DNA of 64,000 nucleotides from an uncultured Polaribacter sp. (GTDB lineage Bacteria > Bacteroidota > Bacteroidia > Flavobacteriales > Flavobacteriaceae). The notes below the pieces were generated by a model. It was not told where the DNA came from. It did not search any database and was given only the letters and a program-made list of their open reading frames with translations. Shown here piece by piece: positions 17,608-25,045 of this stretch (positions are counted from its first letter, which is position 1; every line of letters begins with the position of its first letter). Made by a program: the position numbers and the translations under genes. The DNA is taken from the NCBI GenBank assembly GCA_913047375.1, contig CAJWTV010000001.1, positions 62,001 to 126,000 on the forward strand, read 5' to 3'.

Positions 17608-20385
17608 CTATATAACCATTTGCTTTTTAGATGGTTTAAATCTTGTTAATACTATACCGTCAACAGCTGCCTCATACTCTTTCATGGTAGGAGTTCTACC
17701 TAAAATAGTAGATAGTACTACCACTGGTGTTGATGATAATAAAGATTCTCCTTTTTTCTCGACAGAATCTTTAACAACTCTTCCTTGAAACAAACGTGTA
17801 GAAGTCGCTATTACTGTATCACCTGGTTCTGCTTTTTCTTGATTACCCATACATAAGTTACAACCTGGACGCTCCAGATATAACATGTTTTTATATTTTG
17901 TACGAGCTAAACCTTTTGGTGCATTATCGTCAAATTCAAATCCTGAATACTTCACTAAAACTTTCCAATCTCCTTCTTCTTTTAGTTCATCAACAATATT
18001 GTACGTAGGTGGAGCGACCACTAATGGTGCTTTAAACTCAACCTCACCAAATTGTGTCTCAATATTCTTCAACATTTGAGCTAGTATTTGCATATCACCT
18101 TTATGAACCATACAAGAACCTATAAAACCTAAATCTATTTTTTTTGTACCACCATAGTAAGATAATGGTCTAATTGTATCGTGAGTGTAACGTTTAGATA
18201 CATCATCATTATTTACATCAGGATCAGCGATCATTGGCTCAGCAATTTCATCTAAATCAATTACAACCTCTGCAAAATAGTTAGCATTTGCATCTGGCAC
18301 TAAAGCAGGTTTGGATCCAGTTTTAATCTCATTTATCCTCCTGTTTGCTATATGAATCAAACCTAGAAGAACCTTTTTATCATTATCCATCCCTTTGTCT
18401 ATCATAATCTGAATTCTACCTTTTGAAATTTCTAAAGACTCTATAAGAGTATCGTCTTGAGATATACAGATAGAAGCCTTTGCTTTCATTTCAGCAGTCC
18501 AGTCAGTAAAGGTAAATGCCTGATCGGCAGTAAGTGTTCCAATATGAACCTCTATGATTCTACCTTGGAATACATTATCTCCACCAAACTGGGAAAGCAT
18601 TTGAGATTGCGTAGCATGAACAACATCGCGGAAATCCATATAATTCTTCATTTCTCCTTTGAAGGTAACTTTAACTGATTCGGGAATTGGCATTGAAGCC
18701 TCACCTGTAGCAAGAGCCAAAGCAACTGTTCCTGAATCGGCACCAAAAGCAACACCTTTAGACATTCTAGTATGAGAATCTCCACCTATTATTATTGCCC
18801 AATCATCAATAGTAATATCATTTAAAACCTTATGAATTACATCAGTCATTGCATGATATTTACCCTTAGGGTCACGTGCAGTAATTAATCCAAAATCATT
18901 CATAAATTTCATAAGCCTAGGAATGTTTGCCTTTGACTTATCATCCCATACTGAAGCAGTATGACAACCCGATTGGTATGCACCGTCAACAATTGGAGAA
19001 ATGACTGTAGCAGCCATCATCTCTAATTCTTGAGAAGTCATCAATCCTGTTGTATCTTGTGACCCTATAATATTTACTTCAACACGCACATCAGAACCAG
19101 CATGTAATATTACACCTGGGGAAGAACCAACTGCATTTTTATTAAATATTTTTTCAACAGCAGTAAGACCTTGTCCTTCAATAGAAATTTCTTTTGATGC
19201 AGCAAATACTGGTATTACGTCAATATCTAATGCTTTTGAAGCAAATGTTTGAAGTTTTTTACCGAATACAATGGCATATGACCCTCCAGCTTTTATAAAT
19301 TCTGTCTTTTGAGGAGTTAATGATGCAGAAATATCCATCAGTTCTTGTTCACCATTATACAATATCTTTTTCTTTGTATTAACTGTTAGAACAGTCCCAG
19401 TAGCAACAGAATATTTTTCTTCTAAGATAGGGTCTCCTTTACTGTCTCTTAGAATGTTTCCTTCATTGTCTTTCTTTTTTACCCAATTTTTAAGATCTAT
19501 ACCAATACCTCCAGTAACACCAACTGTTGTTAAAAAAATAGGAGAAATACCATTTGTTCCTGCAATAACAGGAGCAATATTAATAAATGGAACATATGGG
19601 CTCGATTTTATACCAGTCCATAATGCTACATTGTTTACACCTGACATTCTAGATGAACCAACGCCCATTGTACCTTTTTCTGCAATTAACATAACCCTTT
19701 TATCAGGATGCTCTTTTTGCAGAGCTAATAATTCATTTTGTTGGTCCTTGTTATGCTCAAATAAACACTGGCCATGTAACTCTCTATCTGATCTTGAATG
19801 CGCATCACCTCCTGGAGAGAGTAGGTCTGTAGAAATATCTCCTACACCCGCAACAAAAGTAACTATCTCAATCTCTTCAGCGATTTCAGGAAGCTTTGTA
19901 AAAAATTCAGCCTTGGCATAGCTCTCTATAATTTCTTTTGCAATAGTATTTCCATTTTTTAATGCTTTTTCTAAACGGGCAGTATCACTTTCGTAAAGAA
20001 AGACTTGAGTTTTTAAAACAGTTGCAGCTTCTTCTGCGATTAAGGCATCAGCTCCTAAAGCTAAATCTAACAAAACTTTTACTGAAGGACCGCCCTTCAT
20101 ATGTGATAATTGCTCAAAGGCAAAAGAAGGTGATATTTCTTTTACTAATGACTTTTCTAAAATTATATCCTTTAAAAATTTAGCCTTTACGCCAGCGGCA
20201 CTTGTCGTTCCTGGTAGAACATTGTATATGAAAAAATTAAGAGAATCTAGTCTATGCTCGTTATTTAAATCTTTTATTTGCTCAATTATTTGACTTAATA
20301 ATTCGGCATTATCAATTGGTTGAGGATGAAGATCTTGACCTTTTCGTTCTCTTATTTGAAGAATGTAATCTTTATAAATGCTCAT
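17608..20385 (-). CDS. acnB: Aconitate hydratase B (aconitase B / 2-methylisocitrate dehydratase)
   Basis: The 925-residue protein has the AcnB domain order: HEAT-like N-terminal helical domain, swivel domain, then catalytic domains. Fe-S cluster cysteines are visible in FIGSCMVHKGD and in the C-terminal RPGCNLCMGNQ. SGCHTASVWDDK and GGDSHTRMSKGVAFGADSG are further conserved active-site segments. It converts citrate to isocitrate in the TCA cycle and may act on 2-methylisocitrate. Single gene with its own promoter (20471-20502) and terminator. It is a little longer than the E. coli enzyme, as in other Bacteroidota. Confidence 0.96.
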   Translation of the reverse strand: MSIYKDYILQIRERKGQDLHPQPIDNAELLSQIIEQIKDLNNEHRLDSLNFFIYNVLPGTTSAAGVKAKFLKDIILEKSLVKEISPSFAFEQLSHMKGGPSVKVLLDLALGADALIAEEAATVLKTQVFLYESDTARLEKALKNGNTIAKEIIESYAKAEFFTKLPEIAEEIEIVTFVAGVGDISTDLLSPGGDAHSRSDRELHGQCLFEHNKDQQNELLALQKEHPDKRVMLIAEKGTMGVGSSRMSGVNNVALWTGIKSSPYVPFINIAPVIAGTNGISPIFLTTVGVTGGIGIDLKNWVKKKDNEGNILRDSKGDPILEEKYSVATGTVLTVNTKKKILYNGEQELMDISASLTPQKTEFIKAGGSYAIVFGKKLQTFASKALDIDVIPVFAASKEISIEGQGLTAVEKIFNKNAVGSSPGVILHAGSDVRVEVNIIGSQDTTGLMTSQELEMMAATVISPIVDGAYQSGCHTASVWDDKSKANIPRLMKFMNDFGLITARDPKGKYHAMTDVIHKVLNDITIDDWAIIIGGDSHTRMSKGVAFGADSGTVALALATGEASMPIPESVKVTFKGEMKNYMDFRDVVHATQSQMLSQFGGDNVFQGRIIEVHIGTLTADQAFTFTDWTAEMKAKASICISQDDTLIESLEISKGRIQIMIDKGMDNDKKVLLGLIHIANRRINEIKTGSKPALVPDANANYFAEVVIDLDEIAEPMIADPDVNNDDVSKRYTHDTIRPLSYYGGTKKIDLGFIGSCMVHKGDMQILAQMLKNIETQFGEVEFKAPLVVAPPTYNIVDELKEEGDWKVLVKYSGFEFDDNAPKGLARTKYKNMLYLERPGCNLCMGNQEKAEPGDTVIATSTRLFQGRVVKDSVEKKGESLLSSTPVVVLSTILGRTPTMKEYEAAVDGIVLTRFKPSKKQMVI

Positions 20386-20470
20386 GAAAGAATCTTTAAT
20401 TAGGTAAACTTTGTTGATGATATAAATTTCAAATACTTTGTGTGTGTTTTATTTTAATAATTTAGTATCA

Positions 20471-20502
20471 CAAATTTACTATTTTTATAGTTATCTAAAC
20501 AA
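20471..20502 (-). promoter_or_regulatory. acnB promoter (TTG-21-TAAATTTG)
   Basis: On the minus strand, TTG (20502-20500) and TAAATTTG (20478-20471) are spaced 21 bases apart, in the Bacteroidota range. The predicted 5' UTR of acnB is about 80 bases. Confidence 0.55.
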
Positions 20503-20577
20503 TAAATAATAAAATCCTTGAATATATAAAAACAATTTAAAAAGAAGTATTTTATGATTATAATAAATATTAAATAT

Positions 20578-20871
20578 AGCAGATCAATAAGCCGAATTCT
20601 GTCCCTTTGAAGGTTCTTATCATTTATCTAGTTCTAAAATTACTCTTAGAATCTATCTGCCTACCCTTTAGAATTGAGCGAGTAGCTCTCGAGCTCTAAT
20701 TTACATGGCATTGCATCGTATAGAGTTTACCTGGTTTCACTACAGCCGAACTGTACTTTCTTTCTGTTGCACTTGTCCTCAACTCTCGCTGGACGGACGT
20801 TATCCGCTATACTACTCTTTGATGTCCGGACTTTCCTTCACATTTTCACATGACGATAAGATAGATCTGCT
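20578..20871 (-). ncRNA. rnpB: RNase P RNA (rnpB)
   Basis: Read on the minus strand, this roughly 294-base stretch has the universal RNase P RNA signatures. Near the 5' end is GGAAAGTCCGGAC. In the 3' half is GGGTAGGCAGATAGAT. Close to the end is ACAGAATTCGGCTTAT. The termini pair (AGCAGATC at one end, GATCTGCT at the other), giving helix P1 and setting the boundaries. It is the catalytic RNA that trims tRNA 5' leaders. A -7-like TACTTTTA lies at 20883-20890. Small open frames on the plus strand here are meaningless. Confidence 0.95.
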
Positions 20872-20882
20872 ATTTAATAATG

Positions 20883-20890
20883 TAAAAGTA
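20883..20890 (-). promoter_or_regulatory. Probable -7 box of rnpB
   Basis: TACTTTTA on the minus strand (seven of eight matches to TAnnTTTG) ends 12 bases before the predicted rnpB 5' end. It lies just downstream of the terminator at 20905-20931, so rnpB needs its own promoter. Confidence 0.4.
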
Positions 20891-20904
20891 TAAAAATTAT
20901 TTCA

Positions 20905-20931
20905 TAAAAAACCCACTCACGAATGAGTGGG
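20905..20931 (-). terminator. Strong intrinsic terminator upstream of rnpB
   Basis: An 8-bp GC-rich stem (CCCACTCA 20912-20919 with TGAGTGGG 20924-20931) has a 4-base loop and is followed on the minus strand by TTTTTT (20905-20910). It ends the grpE-dnaJ transcript and/or a short RNA started near 20970. Confidence 0.85.
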
Positions 20932-20972
20932 AAAATTGCTATGAAAAAGAAAAAGTGTAGATATAAATACCT
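20905..20972 (-). ncRNA. Possible small RNA between dnaJ and rnpB
   Basis: A perfect -7 box (TACCTTTG, minus strand, 20979-20986) is followed about 65 bases later by a strong terminator, with no open frame between. A small GTAG...CTAC hairpin could form at its 5' end. It may equally be the 3' UTR of dnaJ. No known family was recognised. Confidence 0.2.
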
Positions 20973-21072
20973 ACTTTACAAAGGTATCATTTTTTTCATA
21001 TTGTATTGATATTTAATCAATCATTTATTTAATAAATTCACCTATTTAGAATAGTTTTAAATAAATGAAGAA

Positions 21073-22200
21073 TTATGAAAACATATCTTTAACTTTTTCA
21101 AAAAAAGATTTGTCTGATGTATTTGGGTTAGGAATGAAATTCTCATCATTAGACATTTTTTCAAAAAACTGTCTTTGCTCTTTATTTAATTCTTGTGGTG
21201 TCCAAACATTAATATGAATAAGAAAATCTCCTTTTCCGTAACGTTCAATACTAGGTAAACCTTTTCCTTTTAACCTTAATATTTTACCTGAATGTGTGCC
21301 TCCTTCTATTTTTATTTTTACTTTTCCGTTTACAGTTTCAACCTCTTTACTAATACCTAGGACTGCATCAGAATAATTTATGTATAAATCGTAATGAATA
21401 TTAGTTCCTTCTCGTTTTAAAGTTTCATGAGGAATTTCTTCAATTAAAACTAATAGATCTCCTGAAATAGAATTCTTTCCCGGTGCATCATTTCCTTTCC
21501 CACCTACCTTTAATTGAACCCCCTCAGTAACTCCTTCTGGGATATTTATTGATACCGTTTCTTCTTCTACTATTAGTCCTTGTGTATCAGCACCACTTGG
21601 TTTACTATTAATCATTTCTCCAGCTCCAGAACAAGAAGAACAACTTACTGCAGTTTGCATTCTCCCCAAAATTGTATTGGTTACGCGCATTTGTTGTCCT
21701 GAACCATTACATGTAGAACATGTTTTGTATGAAACACCAACAGCTTGTATTTTTCTTCTAACTTTAACCTTCTTTTCAACTCCTTGTGAAATTTCCTCTA
21801 AAGTAAGTTTAACTCGAATACGTAAATTACTACCCTTTACACGAGCTTGACGCTGTCCACCACCTCCGAAACCTCCGAAGCCGCCGCCGCCGCCGCCAAA
21901 AATATCTCCAAATTGACTAAAAATGTCATCCATATTCATTCCACCACCACCAAAACCTCCACCACCTTGGGGACCGTCGAATGCTTGATGCCCGTATTGA
22001 TCATAACGCGATTTTTTGTTTTCGTCGCTTAAAACTTCATAAGCTTCTGCTGCTTTTTTGAAATTTTCTTCAGCGGGTTTATCATCCGGATTTTTATCAG
22101 GATGATATTTTATGGCCATTTTTCTATAACCTTTTTTTATCTCGGCCTGAGACGCGGATTTAGATATGCCTAGTACTTCGTAAAAATCTTGTTTTGCCAT
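21073..22200 (-). CDS. dnaJ: Chaperone protein DnaJ (two-motif zinc domain)
   Basis: The 375-residue DnaJ has a J domain with the HPD motif (KYHPDKNPDD), a Gly-rich linker (about residues 72-112), a cysteine domain and C-terminal substrate-binding domains. The cysteine domain shows only two CxxCxGxG-type motifs (CSTCNGSG and CSSCSGAG) instead of four, so one zinc site instead of two; I believe this is usual in Flavobacteriaceae. DnaJ delivers substrates to DnaK and triggers its ATPase. Start: ATG at 22198-22200; an upstream in-frame start would add three residues. It lies 46 bases after grpE and forms an operon with it; dnaK is not in the window. Confidence 0.95.
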   Translation of the reverse strand: MAKQDFYEVLGISKSASQAEIKKGYRKMAIKYHPDKNPDDKPAEENFKKAAEAYEVLSDENKKSRYDQYGHQAFDGPQGGGGFGGGGMNMDDIFSQFGDIFGGGGGGFGGFGGGGQRQARVKGSNLRIRVKLTLEEISQGVEKKVKVRRKIQAVGVSYKTCSTCNGSGQQMRVTNTILGRMQTAVSCSSCSGAGEMINSKPSGADTQGLIVEEETVSINIPEGVTEGVQLKVGGKGNDAPGKNSISGDLLVLIEEIPHETLKREGTNIHYDLYINYSDAVLGISKEVETVNGKVKIKIEGGTHSGKILRLKGKGLPSIERYGKGDFLIHINVWTPQELNKEQRQFFEKMSNDENFIPNPNTSDKSFFEKVKDMFS

Positions 22201-22246
22201 TATTTGCAATTAAAGAATTAAAAATTTTAATTCGTTATTTATATTT

Positions 22247-22804
22247 TTATTGTCCTATTACAACCTTTGGATATCTAATAATTTTATCTCCTAATTTGTA
22301 ACCTTTTTCAATACAATCAATTACTTTTCCTTTTAGGTCATCTGTTGGTGATGGTATTTGTGTAATTGCTTCATGAATTTCTGCATCAAAAACGTCACCA
22401 GCTTTAGTTTCAACTTTTGATAAGCCTTTATTTTCTAATGTATTATATAATTTTTGATAAATTAATTCTACACCTTTTCTTAATTCTTCAGCTTCTTTAT
22501 CTATTTTCTCTTCTTCTGTATGTGACATAGCTCGTTCAAAATCATCTATAACTGGCAGTAAAGATGTCATTACTTCCTGGCCTGCAGTCTTAAAAAGCTC
22601 TATCCTTTCTTTAGTTGTTCTTTTTTTATAGTTTTCAAATTCTGCAAAAAGACGTAAAAATTTATCTTTTTCAACTTGCAGTAACTCTTCTAAAGTTGGT
22701 TCTTCTTTTATAGTTTCTTCAGTAATCTCTTGATCTTCTTTAACTTGTTGAGATTCGTCAGTTTTAGTTATTTCTTCTTCTTTAATATCTTCTTTGTTAC
22801 TCAT
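22247..22804 (-). CDS. grpE: Nucleotide exchange factor GrpE
   Basis: The 185-residue protein has an acidic, Glu-rich N-terminal tail, a long coiled coil (KFLRLFAEFENYKKRTTKER) and the C-terminal beta domain with the signature PVIDDFERA and KGYKLGDKIIRYPKVVIG. GrpE releases ADP from DnaK. ATG at 22802-22804 (MSNKEDIKEE) was chosen; the longer frame adds 18 residues with no family match. It is the first gene of grpE-dnaJ. Confidence 0.95.
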   Translation of the reverse strand: MSNKEDIKEEEITKTDESQQVKEDQEITEETIKEEPTLEELLQVEKDKFLRLFAEFENYKKRTTKERIELFKTAGQEVMTSLLPVIDDFERAMSHTEEEKIDKEAEELRKGVELIYQKLYNTLENKGLSKVETKAGDVFDAEIHEAITQIPSPTDDLKGKVIDCIEKGYKLGDKIIRYPKVVIGQ

Positions 22805-22856
22805 TTTATTGTAATAATTAAATTGTATAATTGAATAAGGCAAAAACGTTGCCAAC

Positions 22857-22888
22857 AAAAAAATAGTGTCAGTTTGACACTATTTTTA
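22857..22888 (-). terminator. Terminator after murA
   Basis: A perfect 13-bp stem (22859-22871 with 22875-22887) with a 3-base loop and flanking A/T runs lies 21 bases past the murA stop. It is symmetrical enough to work in both directions. Confidence 0.8.
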
Positions 22889-22908
22889 AATTTAAAATTG
22901 AGGCTTTA

Positions 22909-24219
22909 TCAATCTTCAATACGTTCAATTTTCGCACCAATAGATTTCAATCTAGCTTCTATATTTTCATAACCTCTATCTATTTGTTCTATATTATTAA
23001 TTATAGATGTTCCTTTTGCTGATAGTGCAGCAATTAATAATGAAATTCCAGCCCTGATATCTGGAGAGGTCATCTTAGTCGCTTTTAATTGACTCTGAAA
23101 ATTATGACCAATAACAGTAGCTCTATGTGGGTCACAGAGTATAACTTTAGCCCCCATATCTATTAATTTATCTACAAAAAACAAGCGACTTTCAAACATT
23201 TTTTGATGTATTAGGACCGTTCCTTTTGCCTGTGTAGCAAGAACTAAAACGATACTTAACAAATCTGGAGTAAAACCTGGCCAAGGAGCATCTGCAACCG
23301 TCAAAACAGAGCCATCTATATAATTTTGTATCTCATAAGATTCTTGTTCTGGTATATAAATATCATCTCCTTTTTTTTCTAACTTTATACCTAATTTTCT
23401 GAAAACATTAGGAATTTGACCCAAATTTTCCCAACTAACATTTTTTATTGTTAATTCAGATTTTGTCATAACAGCTACACCTATCCAAGAACCTATTTCA
23501 ATCATATCTGGTAAAACAGTATGCTCACAGCCATTTAAAGAATCTACTCCACTAATAGTTAATAAATTAGAACCTATACCTGAGATATTAGCTCCCATAG
23601 AATTTAACATTTTACTGAGCTGTTGAATATAAGGCTCACAGGCAGCATTATAAATTTTTGTAGTTCCTTTAGCTAAAACTGATGCCATTAAAATATTAGC
23701 AGTTCCAGTCACAGACGCTTCATCTAGTAACATATCGGTTCCTAATAGATTATCTGCTTCTACTCCATAAAAATATTCTTCTTTGTTATAACGAAATTTA
23801 GCACCTAGTCTAATAAATCCCTCAAAGTGAGTATCTAACCTTCTTCTTCCAATTTTATCTCCTCCTGGTCTAGGTATGTAGCCTTTTCCAAAACGAGCTA
23901 ATAGTGGTCCAACTAGCATAATAGAACCTCTTAGAGAACTGCCGTCTCTTTTAAATTCTGCAGATTCTAGGTATGATAAATTAATTTCATTAGATTGAAA
24001 AACATAAGAATTCTTACTAGTCTTTTCTACTTTAACGCCTAGTTCTCCAAGTATAAAAATTAGTTTATTTACATCAATAATATCTGGCACATTATTTACT
24101 ACTACTTTCTCTGATGTTAGTAATACTGCACAAAGTATTTGTAAAACTTCATTTTTAGCTCCTTGTGGAGTAATAGTTCCACCTAATTTGTGTCCTCCTT
24201 CTATTCTAAATGACGCCAT
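22909..24219 (-). CDS. murA: UDP-N-acetylglucosamine 1-carboxyvinyltransferase MurA (Asp in place of catalytic Cys)
   Basis: The 436-residue EPSP-synthase-fold enzyme matches MurA along its length: PQGAKNEVLQILCAVLL with the catalytic Lys, RDGSSLRGSIMLVGPLLARFG, and the C-terminal RAGISLLIAALSAKGTS. It makes the first committed peptidoglycan precursor from UDP-GlcNAc and PEP. The loop that reads GGCxIGxR in E. coli reads GGDKIGRR here, so residue 121 is Asp instead of the Cys attacked by fosfomycin. Cys-to-Asp is known to allow activity and confer fosfomycin resistance in other bacteria. It is 6 bases downstream of the DUF4290 gene and is co-transcribed with it. Confidence 0.95.
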   Translation of the reverse strand: MASFRIEGGHKLGGTITPQGAKNEVLQILCAVLLTSEKVVVNNVPDIIDVNKLIFILGELGVKVEKTSKNSYVFQSNEINLSYLESAEFKRDGSSLRGSIMLVGPLLARFGKGYIPRPGGDKIGRRRLDTHFEGFIRLGAKFRYNKEEYFYGVEADNLLGTDMLLDEASVTGTANILMASVLAKGTTKIYNAACEPYIQQLSKMLNSMGANISGIGSNLLTISGVDSLNGCEHTVLPDMIEIGSWIGVAVMTKSELTIKNVSWENLGQIPNVFRKLGIKLEKKGDDIYIPEQESYEIQNYIDGSVLTVADAPWPGFTPDLLSIVLVLATQAKGTVLIHQKMFESRLFFVDKLIDMGAKVILCDPHRATVIGHNFQSQLKATKMTSPDIRAGISLLIAALSAKGTSIINNIEQIDRGYENIEARLKSIGAKIERIED

Positions 24220-24225
24220 TGAATA

Positions 24226-24879
24226 TTATCTTTTTCTATTTTTATTTTGATTATTATGATGGGGCTTCTTATAGGCAGTTTTAGAATTATTCTGCCCTTG
24301 AGAATTTCGTTTTCTTAATAAGTTTTTACTTTCAGAAAGTTTCTCTTGTGTTTCTCTTAAATCTAGTTTACTATCTGATAAATCATACAAATGCTTGAAT
24401 ATGACGGCATCATCTACAGTATCTTTATTCCAATTTAAATAACACTTTTTCATGTGATTAGCAATTGTAAATACTAGTGCTTCTTTTTTGTCTCCATCTT
24501 CCCAACTTAAAGCAATATCAATCATTGTTTGAATATTATTACCATAATAACGATATCTAGAAGCTGATTTCGGATATGCTAATGCTTCTGGTTTTTGCTG
24601 AAGCTCTTCTTTTGAAGGTTGTGGATACGGAGACTCTGAATCAAGATTAAAATCAGACATAATATAGAGTTGATCCCATAACTTATGTTTAAAATCTGGA
24701 ACATCACGTAAATGAGGTTGTAAGTTACCCATAACATCAACAATTGCTTTAGCCATTTTATCGCGTTCTTCTTTGGTCTTTAGGGCTACACAGTGATCTA
24801 CTAATTTCTGGATGTGTCTTCCATATTCTGGAATAATCATTAACGGTCTTTCTGAATTGTATTCTAAATCGAATGTCAT
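24226..24879 (-). CDS. DUF4290 domain-containing protein
   Basis: The 217-residue soluble protein matches the Bacteroidota family DUF4290 (LEYNSERPLMIIPEYGRHIQ at the N-terminus, then RDVPDFKHKLWDQLYIMSDF). The last 40 residues are basic and Asn/Lys/Arg-rich, suggesting nucleic-acid contact (inference). The function is unknown. It sits directly ahead of murA with 6 bases between them. Confidence 0.85.
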   Translation of the reverse strand: MTFDLEYNSERPLMIIPEYGRHIQKLVDHCVALKTKEERDKMAKAIVDVMGNLQPHLRDVPDFKHKLWDQLYIMSDFNLDSESPYPQPSKEELQQKPEALAYPKSASRYRYYGNNIQTMIDIALSWEDGDKKEALVFTIANHMKKCYLNWNKDTVDDAVIFKHLYDLSDSKLDLRETQEKLSESKNLLRKRNSQGQNNSKTAYKKPHHNNQNKNRKR

Positions 24880-25045
24880 TTATTTATTTTTGTGAAGTAT
24901 CTTATTTATAAAATATAATTAAGAAAATTATAATTATCGTCTTTTTAAGACCCAACAAACAAGTTTAATCTCTTTGTTTGTTATTCGTTGCAAAATAAGG
25001 TTTTATTTTTAAATTTTTTAATGATTTTAAAATAAACAAATTCTT

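Noticed and set aside
20705-20893. 62-codon open frame on the plus strand
   Set aside because: It lies antisense to the RNase P RNA, whose conserved motifs explain the sequence.
24954-24982. AACAAACAA...TTGTTTGTT inverted repeat between uvrD and the DUF4290 gene as a terminator
   Set aside because: The stem is A/T-rich with an 11-base loop and has no T run after it on the minus strand.
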